Origin: CAYMRB01 sp964392615
GTDB lineage: Bacteria > Planctomycetota > UBA8108
Length of the DNA stretch: 7,767 nucleotides
Direction of reading: 5' to 3'
NCBI GenBank assembly: GCA_964392615.1
Contig: CAYMRB010000464.1
Location: 1-7,767, forward strand
Shown here one piece after another: positions 1 to 7,209 of the stretch (position 1 is its first letter; each line of letters starts with the position of its first letter). Position numbers and translations under genes: made by a program. The notes under the pieces were generated by a model. That model had not been told where the DNA came from. It ran no database searches and saw nothing but the letters and a program-made list of their open reading frames with translations.

Positions 1-67
1 GCGCGAAAGCGAGATCGAGAACGGGCTTCGGCGAACCTCACAGAGAATGAGGTCTGCCCCCGACTCC

Positions 68-76
68 TGCTATAAC
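68..76 (+). promoter_or_regulatory. Candidate extended -10 promoter element for the S41-like gene
   Basis: TGC followed by TATAAC forms an extended -10-like element, TGn plus a hexamer matching five of six positions of TATAAT. Transcription starting about seven bases downstream would give a leader of roughly 34 bases before the ATG at 117. I see no good -35 hexamer at the usual distance, which is tolerated for extended -10 promoters. In such GC-rich sequence an AT-rich hexamer just upstream of a gene is suggestive but not proof. Confidence 0.35.
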
Positions 77-101
77 GGAGGCGTAGCGCACAACCCCCTC
101 C

Positions 102-107
102 GAGGAG
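102..107 (+). promoter_or_regulatory. Ribosome binding site of the S41-like gene
   Basis: GAGGAG lies nine bases before the ATG at 117. It is a near-consensus Shine-Dalgarno sequence and supports this ATG, which is also directly followed by a signal peptide. Confidence 0.7.
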
Positions 108-116
108 AGTGATCGC

Positions 117-1445
117 ATGCGACTTCCCGCCTGCCTGGTCTTGCTCATCGTCTTCGCTTCGCCCCTCGTCGCGGATCCTCCGCCTGCCGTCGCCCGGCTC
201 GAGCCGGCGCACGAAGCCGTCGACGTCGACGCGAAGAAGGTCACACGGCTGACGGTGGAGTTCGACCGGCCGATGAGCACGACCGGCTGGTCGTTCTGCG
301 GTGGCGGGCCGACGTTCCCGAAGTTCGCGGGCCAGCCGCGGTGGACGAACCGGACGACGTGCGTCGTCGATGTCGTGCTCGAGCCCGATCGCGACTACTC
401 GATCCTGCTGAACTGTCCCGCCGGCGGCAACTTCCGCAGCGCGAAGGGCGTCAAGGCGCCGCCGACACCGTGGAAGTTCTCGACGCTGCCCGCGAAGCTG
501 CCGAATCCGCGCCGCCAGCGCGCGCTGAATCGCCAGGCGCTGAGCGCGCTGCAGGACGTCCTCGAGAGCAAGTACTCGTACTACGACCTGCGCGATGTCG
601 ACTGGCGCTCGCTCTTCCGCAAGAACGGCAAGAGGGTGCTCGCGAGCCAGACGACGCGGGTGTGGGCGGCGAACGTCGGCAAGATGCTCGCGCCGGCGGG
701 CGACGTGCACCTGTATCTGCGCCTCGATGACCGCGTCATCGCGACCGGCCGCCGGGCGGTCGATCCGGCGTTTCGCATCCGGGTCGTCGCGAACGAGCTC
801 GCGAAGAAGCGACAGATCGGCAAGCAAGCCCTGGCGGGGAAGACGGCGGACGGCATCGGATATCTGCTGATCGCGAGCTGGAGCGGAGCGCTCGACATCG
901 ACGGCGTCGAGAAGGCCCTGGCGACGCTGCGCGGATCGAAGGCCCTCATCGTCGACGTCCGACCGAACAGCGGCGGCGACGAGCTGCTCGCGCGGCGCGT
1001 GGCTGCCTGGTTCGTCGACGGCACGCGCGTGTACTCCAAGAACCGCTACCGCACGGGCAAGGGCAAGAAGGGCTTCGGCCCCGTGCTCGAGCGGAAGATC
1101 ACCGGCAACACCGACGACGACAAGCGCTATCGCGGTCGCGTCGTCGTGCTGACGAGTCGACATGTGATGAGCAGCTGCGAAGCGTTCGTCCTGATGATGC
1201 AGCAGGCGGACGACTGCACGGTCATCGGCCAGCGCACGTACGGCAGCAGCGCCAACCCGAAACCGCACGAGCTACCGAACGGCGTCACGATCGTCGCGCC
1301 ATCGTGGCAAGCCATGTTGCCGAACGGCACGTGCTTCGAAGGCAAAGGCATCGAACCCGACGTCGAGGTCAAGGTCGACTTCGCCGGGCTCGACGCTCGC
1401 GATCCGATCCTCGAGCGCGCGCTGGAGATCCTGCGGGAGCAGTGA
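117..1445 (+). CDS. Secreted S41-family peptidase-like protein with N-terminal Ig-like domain
   Basis: This 442-residue protein is predicted to be exported. A signal peptide covers about residues 1-19 (hydrophobic core ACLVLLIVFAS, likely cleavage LVA|D). Residues 25-123 look like a bacterial Ig-like (Big_5 type) domain, with the typical VTRLTVEFDRPM opening and a final WKFST strand. A linker and helical segment follow (about 125-195). The C-terminal half is the core of a C-terminal-processing (S41) peptidase: ALIVDVRPNSGG (276-287), VVVLTSRHVMSSCEAF (342-357) with the probable nucleophile Ser352, GQRTYG (371-376) and GKGIEPDVEV (409-418). No PDZ domain is visible between the N-terminal region and the core, and the Lys that follows GxxTxG in CtpA-type enzymes is replaced by Ser377, as in tricorn or IRBP-like S41 members. 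The mature protein has six Cys, which suits an oxidising compartment. A non-catalytic role is possible and the substrate is unknown. The start is supported by GAGGAG at 102-107. Confidence 0.85.
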   Translation: MRLPACLVLLIVFASPLVADPPPAVARLEPAHEAVDVDAKKVTRLTVEFDRPMSTTGWSFCGGGPTFPKFAGQPRWTNRTTCVVDVVLEPDRDYSILLNCPAGGNFRSAKGVKAPPTPWKFSTLPAKLPNPRRQRALNRQALSALQDVLESKYSYYDLRDVDWRSLFRKNGKRVLASQTTRVWAANVGKMLAPAGDVHLYLRLDDRVIATGRRAVDPAFRIRVVANELAKKRQIGKQALAGKTADGIGYLLIASWSGALDIDGVEKALATLRGSKALIVDVRPNSGGDELLARRVAAWFVDGTRVYSKNRYRTGKGKKGFGPVLERKITGNTDDDKRYRGRVVVLTSRHVMSSCEAFVLMMQQADDCTVIGQRTYGSSANPKPHELPNGVTIVAPSWQAMLPNGTCFEGKGIEPDVEVKVDFAGLDARDPILERALEILREQ

Positions 1446-1598
1446 TCCGACGCCGCTCGACGTGGGCTACCTCGACATCGCCAAGACAGCCCCGCCCAGC
1501 CGGGTCCTCGTCGCGTCGTGACGCGTCGGTGACAGGGCCGGGCGACACTGACTGTGACGTCGATCTCCTGGCACAAGAGGAGGGCGCTGGCAAACCGG
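1446..1598. other. Convergent intergenic gap, no clear terminator
   Basis: The gap separates the ends of the S41-like gene (+) and the beta-helix gene (-). It contains a short inverted repeat, CGCGTC-GT-GACGCG at 1512-1525, but the loop is only two bases and no T-run follows on either strand. I see no other structure or coding sequence in it. Confidence 0.4.
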
Positions 1599-3977
1599 TC
1601 AATCGCTCACCGCACGCCACGGGTGCTCGTAGGGCCCGATGTCGTCGACCGGGATGGGATCGAACAGCGCGCTGCGGAACTGCGGCGCGCTCCGGACGAA
1701 CCTCGCGTCCTGGACCCGCGCGACGTCGACCGCTTCCGCCGTCACGCCGTTGACGACCGCCTTCTGAACCCCGCCGTCGCGCAGGAACGTCTTGCCGCTC
1801 CTGGCGAAGACGTTGCGGCAGATGAAACTGCGATTCGCTTCCTCGCGCAACCGTGCCAGCGCCGGATACCGCTCCGCGTACGACGGGCTGCGTGATTGCG
1901 GCAGGAAGCGCTCGATCGAGTCGAGCCATCGCTTCTCGCTCCAGCGCGAGAAGCTGATGCCCGCGTAGCAGTCGACGAACAGGTTGTTGTCGATGACGTT
2001 CTCCTTGCCGCCGTGAATCTGCACGCCGCCGAACAGCTTCGCGCCGCAGCGCTCGAACACGTTGGCGTACACGTGCACTCCCGAGATCATGTCGTCGAGC
2101 CGGACGCCGGCGCCACCGCAGTGCGACCCCGCACCGATGTCGCTCCAGCGGTTCCAGCGGATGACGACGCCGCGGTACAGCGGATTGCCGAACATGTCGA
2201 CGCCGCCCTGGTCGTCCGACTCCTTGACGACGTGCCGCACGTTGTTGAGCTCGACGAGCTGATCGTTGCCCTCGACGCGCATCGCCGACGACGGCATGCT
2301 CTCGAACAAGTTGTGCGCGATGCGGTTGCCGCAGCCGTCCAGTCGCACAGCCGGCGAGTAGGTTCGCTTGAGCCGGCCGATGTCGTAGACGACGCAGTTC
2401 TCGACGAAGTGCTCTCCCCGCGTCAATGCCTTCCGATCGCCCCCGGTGACGCGCGAACCGGCGCAGCCCAGCGTGTGCATCACGCAGCCGAAGAGGCCGT
2501 GCCGCTTGCCGCCGCTGATGATGGCCGCGTCGCCGCCGAGCCGCCGAAACGCACAACCCGCGATCAGCGCGTTCGCGCCGCCACGAACGTGAATGCCGTC
2601 GCCGCGGCTCTCCTGGAACGTCAGGCCGAGCAAGATCACGTGCTCGACGCCTTCGAAGATCACGTGCGGCTCGCGAAACACGCTGAGCACCGTCGAAGCG
2701 TCAGCGACGTCGGTCCCTTCAGGTGGCAGCCAGTACGTGATGCCGCTCGTCCGGTCGAGATACCACTCGCCCGGCCGATCGAGCTCGCGCAGCACGTTGA
2801 CGGCGCGATAGCGCTGGTCCTTGCGGTAACCGTATCGCGAGTACGGCTTCTTCAACGTGAACGCGCGAGCTTTCGGATCGACCGCGGCGACGGTCTGGAA
2901 CTCCTCGAACCAGTCCCAGAACCAATAGCCGTACAGACGCACGTCGGGCTCGTCCGTCCAGCTCGCCGGTCGGTCCTCGACGAAGCGGAACTTGCCATCC
3001 TTGCAGCCGTCGATACGCCCCCACACCTTGAATCGCTCGTCGCCGAGGATGTCGCCCGTACGGACGAAGCCCTCGTTCGGCCACCGCGCGAGCGTCTGCG
3101 GTACATCGTCGACGAAGAGCTCCGGACACGATCTGAGAGCGGTCGCATCGCCGAAGTCCGTCACTCCGAGAGCGCGCAGATCGCACTGCCTGACGCGTTC
3201 GCGAACCGCCGCGTCGAGACGCTCGCGTACGCCGGCGTCCGCGACCCGCTTCCAATCCCGCAAACGCACGCCGCCTCGAAACACCGGTCGCTCGCCCGGC
3301 GCGGCCTGGTAGACGACCGGCGCGGACGCCGTGCCGGAGTCCTGCTTCTCGAGGCGCAACGTCGCCGTGACCGGATACGAGCCGCCGTGGATGACGACAC
3401 GACAGCTCGCATCGGCTGCGCGGTCGCGGTGCGCCTTCCTCCAGGCGCGAATCGCATCGCGCGCGGCGAGAAGCGATCGCAGCGGATGATCCTTCGAGCC
3501 GTCCGCCGCATCGTCGCCACCCGGAGCGACGTGAAACGTCGCCGCCGCCTTCGGAAGAGCCGGCAGCTCGACGCGATGGGCTGCGCGGTCGTAGCCCGAG
3601 AGCCCCCGCTCGACGCGCCTCGCCGCAGCGATGCGCTGTCGCGCCAAGTCGCGGTGCGGCTTCGGCAGCGTCGCGTCGTCGCAGAGCCGCTGCCACGTCG
3701 CAGCGGCCGCTTGCGCGTGCCCTGCAGCGGTCTGCGCATCCCCGAGGCCGAGGCCGGCGAGGCCGCGCAGGAACGACGACCCGCTCGCATCATCGGAGAG
3801 GCTTCGAAAGCGATCGATCGCCTTCTCGACGCGCCCGGTGGCAAGGTCGGCAGCGGCGCGGTCCAGCTCGGGAGAAATCGAGGCCGGTGCGCGGGCGAGA
3901 TCGTCGGCTGTCAGCAGTGACGGTAGACCGATGGCAAGCACGACGACAACACCCCGGACGATTCGCGATCCGATCAC
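1599..3977 (-). CDS. Secreted right-handed beta-helix protein, probable GH141-like glycoside hydrolase
   Basis: This 792-residue protein starts at a GTG supported by AAAGGAG six bases upstream (3984-3990). Residues 1-24 form a signal peptide (RGVVVVLAIGLPSLLTA|DD), so it acts outside the cytoplasm. Residues 34-125 are Ala-rich amphipathic helices resembling TPR-type repeats. The beta-helix part begins near residue 147 with the sequence FHVAPGGDDAADGSKDHPL, followed by IHGGSYPVTATLRL (196-209), PVFRGGVRLRDWK (231-243), ELFVDDVPQTLARWPNEGF (286-304), the aromatic block YGYWFWDWFEEF (349-360) and LDRPGEWYLDR (399-409). This series is the hallmark of the large beta-helix hydrolase group that includes GH141 (fucosidase and xylanase activities are known there). 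Residues about 430-680 are rungs with regularly spaced I/V/G/N, as in pectate-lyase-like helices. The substrate is probably a plant or algal polysaccharide but cannot be read from sequence. Catalytic residues were not assigned. The gene stands alone on its strand, about 200 bases from cls. Confidence 0.85.
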   Translation of the reverse strand: MIGSRIVRGVVVVLAIGLPSLLTADDLARAPASISPELDRAAADLATGRVEKAIDRFRSLSDDASGSSFLRGLAGLGLGDAQTAAGHAQAAAATWQRLCDDATLPKPHRDLARQRIAAARRVERGLSGYDRAAHRVELPALPKAAATFHVAPGGDDAADGSKDHPLRSLLAARDAIRAWRKAHRDRAADASCRVVIHGGSYPVTATLRLEKQDSGTASAPVVYQAAPGERPVFRGGVRLRDWKRVADAGVRERLDAAVRERVRQCDLRALGVTDFGDATALRSCPELFVDDVPQTLARWPNEGFVRTGDILGDERFKVWGRIDGCKDGKFRFVEDRPASWTDEPDVRLYGYWFWDWFEEFQTVAAVDPKARAFTLKKPYSRYGYRKDQRYRAVNVLRELDRPGEWYLDRTSGITYWLPPEGTDVADASTVLSVFREPHVIFEGVEHVILLGLTFQESRGDGIHVRGGANALIAGCAFRRLGGDAAIISGGKRHGLFGCVMHTLGCAGSRVTGGDRKALTRGEHFVENCVVYDIGRLKRTYSPAVRLDGCGNRIAHNLFESMPSSAMRVEGNDQLVELNNVRHVVKESDDQGGVDMFGNPLYRGVVIRWNRWSDIGAGSHCGGAGVRLDDMISGVHVYANVFERCGAKLFGGVQIHGGKENVIDNNLFVDCYAGISFSRWSEKRWLDSIERFLPQSRSPSYAERYPALARLREEANRSFICRNVFARSGKTFLRDGGVQKAVVNGVTAEAVDVARVQDARFVRSAPQFRSALFDPIPVDDIGPYEHPWRAVSD

Positions 3978-3983
3978 GGACGG

Positions 3984-3990
3984 CTCCTTT
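3984..3990 (-). promoter_or_regulatory. Ribosome binding site deciding the GTG start of the beta-helix gene
   Basis: Read on the minus strand, AAAGGAG lies six bases before the GTG at 3977. Together with the signal peptide that begins at once, it fixes an otherwise non-ATG start. Confidence 0.7.
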
Positions 3991-4088
3991 CCTTCCCTGA
4001 CTCGGGGAGAGCGCAGCGCTTCACGTTCACGCGCAGATCGAGACTCGGTTCATCGGACGATATGGCAGCCCGTCGGACAAGGCAATCC

Positions 4089-4141
4089 GGCGCGATGGCG
4101 GCCATTTCGCCCAGGCTCTTCGTTGTCAGAACTCGACAATG
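4089..4141. repeat. Two weak inverted repeats between cls and the beta-helix gene
   Basis: The first is GGCGCGATGG (4089-4098) against CCATTTCGCC (4102-4111), ten-base arms with two mismatches and a three-base loop. The second is CGTTGTC (4121-4127) against GACAATG (4135-4141), seven-base arms with one mismatch and a seven-base spacer. Neither is followed by a T-run, so they are not canonical intrinsic terminators. They lie downstream of cls and upstream of the beta-helix gene and could be transcript-end structures or operators. The rest of the 201-base gap (3978-4178) shows nothing I recognise. Confidence 0.25.
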
Positions 4142-4178
4142 CACCAGCCCAGCGCATGCCGTGACTCCGGTCATGTCG

Positions 4179-5618
4179 TCACAGATACGGCGACAGCAAC
4201 CGCGCCACGCCGTCGCGCAATCGCACGGGAAGGCTCCGCCCGTCCACGTCGGCGAGGGTCAGGACCTCGGCCGACTCGATCTTGCGCCGAGCGATGCCCG
4301 CGAGCCGCGATGCGAGATCGCGATCGTAGCACTCGACGTCGAACTCGAAGTTGAGCCGCAGACTGCGCGGGTCCCAATTCGACGACCCGATCAGGCTCCA
4401 GGTGTCGTCGATGACCATCAGCTTCGAGTGATCGAACGGCGGCGGGGACAACCACACGCGGCAGCCTTTCTCGAGGACCTGCCACAGGAGCGCCGTCGAC
4501 GCCCACTGCACGAGCCGCATGTTGCCGCGCGCGGGAAGGACGATGTCAACCTCGACCCCACGCAACGCCGCGACCTCGAACGCGGTGATCAGAGGCGCAT
4601 CGGGAAGGAAGTACGGCGTCACGACGAGCACGGACGACCGCGCCGCTGCGAGCGCGCCGAGAAGTGCCCACCGCAACTTGTCGAGATCCTCGTCGGGTCC
4701 GCCCGGAATCCCGCGGCACAGCACGCCGACTTCGTCGTCGCACGCCACGGGAGCCGAGGGCTCCGCGGGGTGCAACTCCTCTCCCGTCGTGAACCGCCAG
4801 TCGATCGCGAATGCCTCGCGAAGCTGTGACACGACCGGGCCGTCGAGACGGAAGTGCACGTCTTGAATCGCCCCGCTACCCGACTCGCGCAGATTGTCCG
4901 CGCGGATGTTCATGCCGCCCGTGAACCCGACCCGACCGTCGACGACGAGGATCTTGCGGTGATTGCGCAGGTTCGCGTAGCGGAATCGCCACGGCAGAGC
5001 GGACGGCAGGAATCGCGCGACCCGCACGCCATCTCGAGCCAGGCGCCGCGGCATGCCCGACCAGCTCGTTCGCGATCCGACGTCGTCGATCAGCACTCGC
5101 ACCTCGACGCCGCGCTCGAGCGCGCGCCGAAACGCCGCCGCGAGCTTCTCCCCCGCCGCGTCGTTGTCGAAGATGTAGCTCGCGACCTCGACCGTCTGCG
5201 ACGCCTCGTCGATCGCGTCGACCATCGCCGCGTACGCTTCGTCACCGCCGATGAGCTCCCGCACGTAGTTGCCACGCAGGAGCGGCCAGTCGGTGACCCG
5301 CGACACGAGCTCGTGCAGCGAGTCGAGGTGTCGGTCTCCCCCCAGCGCCGCATGCAGCGCGGCGCGATCGCACGCGAACTCCGCCGGCGGAGCGGACGGG
5401 TCCGTCGTGCGCAGAATCTGGGCGCGACGCCGGATCCGGTTGATCCCGAGCCAGTAGTAGAGCAGCGCTCCGACGATCGGCACGAGCCAGATGACCCCCA
5501 CCCAACCGATCGCGGCACGGGTGTCCCGGCGGTAGAGGATCGCATGCGCCGCCGCCGCGACGCTGACCGTCAGGTTCGTGATCGCGAGAAACCAAGCCCA
5601 GATGTCGAGCTCCGTCAT
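4179..5618 (-). CDS. cls: Cardiolipin synthase (phospholipase D family, two HKD motifs)
   Basis: This 479-residue membrane enzyme is expected to condense two phosphatidylglycerol molecules into cardiolipin plus glycerol. The N-terminus has two transmembrane helices (about 5-28 and 36-58) of the PLDc_N type, ending in the typical YYWLGINRIRRRAQ. Two phospholipase D half-sites follow. HKD1 is NHRKILVVDG, with His220, Lys222 and Asp227, then GFTGGMN. HKD2 is DHSKLMVIDD, with His397, Lys399 and Asp404, then GSSNWDPRSL. Both triads are intact and the length is usual for bacterial Cls, so the protein should be active. The ATG at 5618 has GGAG eight bases upstream (5627-5630) and gives a complete first membrane helix. 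The HAD-like gene lies 133 bases upstream on the same strand, and the two may share a transcript, although a strong palindrome sits between them. Confidence 0.94.
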   Translation of the reverse strand: MTELDIWAWFLAITNLTVSVAAAAHAILYRRDTRAAIGWVGVIWLVPIVGALLYYWLGINRIRRRAQILRTTDPSAPPAEFACDRAALHAALGGDRHLDSLHELVSRVTDWPLLRGNYVRELIGGDEAYAAMVDAIDEASQTVEVASYIFDNDAAGEKLAAAFRRALERGVEVRVLIDDVGSRTSWSGMPRRLARDGVRVARFLPSALPWRFRYANLRNHRKILVVDGRVGFTGGMNIRADNLRESGSGAIQDVHFRLDGPVVSQLREAFAIDWRFTTGEELHPAEPSAPVACDDEVGVLCRGIPGGPDEDLDKLRWALLGALAAARSSVLVVTPYFLPDAPLITAFEVAALRGVEVDIVLPARGNMRLVQWASTALLWQVLEKGCRVWLSPPPFDHSKLMVIDDTWSLIGSSNWDPRSLRLNFEFDVECYDRDLASRLAGIARRKIESAEVLTLADVDGRSLPVRLRDGVARLLSPYL

Positions 5619-5646
5619 CGGAAGGGCTCCGTGCCGCCGCGCCGCC

Positions 5647-5672
5647 GGTCAGGCGTGTCCAGACACCTGACC
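5647..5672. promoter_or_regulatory. Interrupted palindrome just upstream of cls, possible operator
   Basis: GGTCAG (5647-5652) pairs with CTGACC (5667-5672), and GTGTC (5655-5659) pairs with GACAC (5662-5666). This gives eleven paired positions, with an extra GC on one arm and a two-base centre. It lies about 28 bases before the cls start. The tiny loop and lack of a T-run argue against an intrinsic terminator, so a protein binding site or a leader hairpin is more likely. A poor minus-strand promoter (CGGACA at 5704-5699, TAGAGA at 5681-5676, spacing 17) would place the palindrome at the transcription start. That promoter call is weak. Confidence 0.4.
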
Positions 5673-5751
5673 GCATCTCTACTATCGGCCCATCTCGCTG
5701 TCCGCTGGAGTGCCCTGGCCGGCATGGCCCGTCGCTCGATCGTCGTCAGGG

Positions 5752-6831
5752 TCAGGCGCTGACCGCGGCGAAGCCCTCGAGGAGACCTACCGCCTTCCTC
5801 AGCACGCTCGCGGCGAGGTCGCGCTCCACCGCCTCTTCGAGCACGTCGTCGTCGATCTCGAGGGTGACCAGCAGGCCCTGCCAATCCCGCACGTACGTCC
5901 TGCCACCGACTCCCGCGCGCGCGACCGTGGCTTCGAAGGCGCTGCGAACAGCCGCGGGTGTCGAGCACGGCCCGTCCAGACGCAACGCGTCGACGTCGTC
6001 GATGACGCCGAGCTCGCGCAGGCAGTGCGCGAACGAGAACACCAGCGTCAGCGCGGTCAGCGTCTCGGCGTCCGGCGAGACGCGCCGGCTCCGGTCCGCG
6101 CTCGCCCGCTCGGCGCCGTTCTCGAACCACAGGGTGTCGAGGCCGTTCGTACCGTAGACGACGAGCTTGTCGGCGTGCGCCGTCGGATCGAACCCCGCCT
6201 GCAAGAGCGGCGTCACGAGGAACTCGCGCAGCTCCTCCGCAGCATTCGACGAGATGACCGCGACACCTTCGCCGCGGACCGCGACGTCGATCAGGACCGC
6301 GGCCATGTCCGGCGGTACCGGCTTCCCGTAGTCGGGCGCCACGCAGCCGTCCTTGTCGGCGAAGATCGTCGGCGCGAACGGCGCCGCGGGCTCGACCGTC
6401 GCGGGAAGGGCTGCCGGCTCCTCGAGAAGACGGTTGATGCTCTCGAGCGCCCCGGCGTTGGTTCGCCCGGCGACGACCTCGTCACGAACGCACTCCAGCA
6501 ATCGTCGCGTCCCCTCGAGCCCCGCACACACACTGCGACGAGCGCTGCCGAGGTCGCTGCTGCACGCCTTCCCGACAAAGACGCCGAGGACGCGCTCCAG
6601 TCTGAGAAAGCCGACATCGCCGTCGCTGTCGCCGATCCCGATCGCGAAGCCGCGAGCGGTGGCCGACTCGCGCTCGACGAGATCGCGCTTCGACGCGAGC
6701 GCGAAGGCGTCGAACCTGCGCCCGTAGTAGATCTCGAGCGCCAGCGCTTCGGCAGCGAGCTCCGCGAGGCTGCGGGCGAGCCGGGGCTCACCGCCGACGA
6801 ACTCCCAGAACGATCGTAGCGTATCTTCCAC
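5752..6831 (-). CDS. HAD-superfamily phosphatase-like protein with permuted motif order
   Basis: From the GTG at 6831 this is 359 residues, probably cytoplasmic (no signal peptide or membrane helix). The N-terminal part (about 1-115) carries a HAD motif IV, GIGDSDGDVGFLR, with Asp68 and Asp72, preceded by Lys48 in ASKRDL (candidate motif III) and followed by GVFVGK. After a Pro/Ala linker (about 138-153) comes motif I, IFADKDGCV, with Asp159 and Asp161, then motif II VAVISSN (Ser194/195). VVYGTNGLDTLWFENG (about 225-240) resembles the start of a type IIB cap. The chain ends soon after the presumed cap, without a second motif IV. Standard HAD order is I-II-cap-III-IV, so this looks circularly permuted or built from two partial HAD domains. 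The substrate is unknown; type IIB relatives are mostly sugar phosphatases. The frame is open to a TTG at 6969, but the added 46 residues are Arg-rich with poorer third-position GC and no ribosome binding site, whereas GGAGAG precedes the GTG by eight bases. Confidence 0.65.
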   Translation of the reverse strand: MEDTLRSFWEFVGGEPRLARSLAELAAEALALEIYYGRRFDAFALASKRDLVERESATARGFAIGIGDSDGDVGFLRLERVLGVFVGKACSSDLGSARRSVCAGLEGTRRLLECVRDEVVAGRTNAGALESINRLLEEPAALPATVEPAAPFAPTIFADKDGCVAPDYGKPVPPDMAAVLIDVAVRGEGVAVISSNAAEELREFLVTPLLQAGFDPTAHADKLVVYGTNGLDTLWFENGAERASADRSRRVSPDAETLTALTLVFSFAHCLRELGVIDDVDALRLDGPCSTPAAVRSAFEATVARAGVGGRTYVRDWQGLLVTLEIDDDVLEEAVERDLAASVLRKAVGLLEGFAAVSA

Positions 6832-7209
6832 CGGGCAATCTCTCCGACAGGTCTCTTCGATCAGGGCCGCGACTCTAGAACGAACGAGCTTGTGCCGCGT
6901 TGCACGGCGAATCCCCGCCGGCTCGTGCCGCGGGGTTCCTCGCTCGGCCCCGGACCGCACATCGCGCAAACCGCGAGCAGCAAGGCGCCCGGGCGACGTT
7001 GACCGCTGCGGTCCGCTCGCCGCCCCGTATCGTAACCCGTCGCGCGATTCGCGGTAGTCTCTCGGTCGCCTGCCGTGCGGCGCCGCCGGCTCCGCATGGA
7101 CTTCGCGGACACCGGTGGTAGGCTTGAATTCAGAACTGGTGCGAGGGTTGAGGGGCTACGCACAAGATAGGCCTCGCGCTGCGGGGCTGCATTCGACAGG
7201 AAATCGGAA
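6832..7209. other. Divergent intergenic region with two short palindromes
   Basis: This stretch separates the HAD-like gene (-) from the small secreted protein gene (+). It holds GACCGC-T-GCGGTC (7001-7013) and CGCGA-T-TCGCG (7043-7053), both perfect palindromes around one base. A poor plus-strand promoter candidate is TGGACT (7097-7102) with TAGGCT (7119-7124), spacing 16. I find no convincing gene here. Open frames crossing it are rich in Arg, Ser and Pro and lack a recognisable domain. If the HAD-like gene really starts at 6969, the gap is 240 bases. Confidence 0.4.
7198..7203 (+). promoter_or_regulatory. Ribosome binding site of the small secreted protein gene
   Basis: AGGAAA lies six bases before the ATG at 7210 and supports that start, which is directly followed by a signal peptide. 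Confidence 0.5.

Noticed and set aside
1512..1525. Possible bidirectional terminator between the convergent genes
   Set aside because: The six-base arms have a two-base loop and no T-run on either side, so it does not meet the usual form of an intrinsic terminator.
1369..2556. A 395-residue minus-strand open frame overlapping the end of the beta-helix gene
   Set aside because: It is another reading frame of the same strand with very high Arg and Ala content, and it conflicts with the well-supported beta-helix frame.
1896..3920. A 674-residue open frame on the plus strand opposite the beta-helix gene
   Set aside because: It is antisense to a gene with clear family motifs, signal peptide and ribosome binding site. 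Its composition is mostly Arg, Ala, Asp and Val with no recognisable domain, as expected for an open complementary frame in GC-rich DNA.
4854..6819. Long plus-strand open frames opposite cls and the HAD-like gene
   Set aside because: They are Arg-rich, lack motifs and start signals, and mirror the codon pattern of the true minus-strand genes.
6832..6969. TTG start at 6969 for the HAD-like gene
   Set aside because: There is no ribosome binding site, the added residues are Arg-rich, and the third-position GC is lower than in the rest of the gene. The GTG at 6831 with GGAGAG upstream is better, although the longer form is not excluded.
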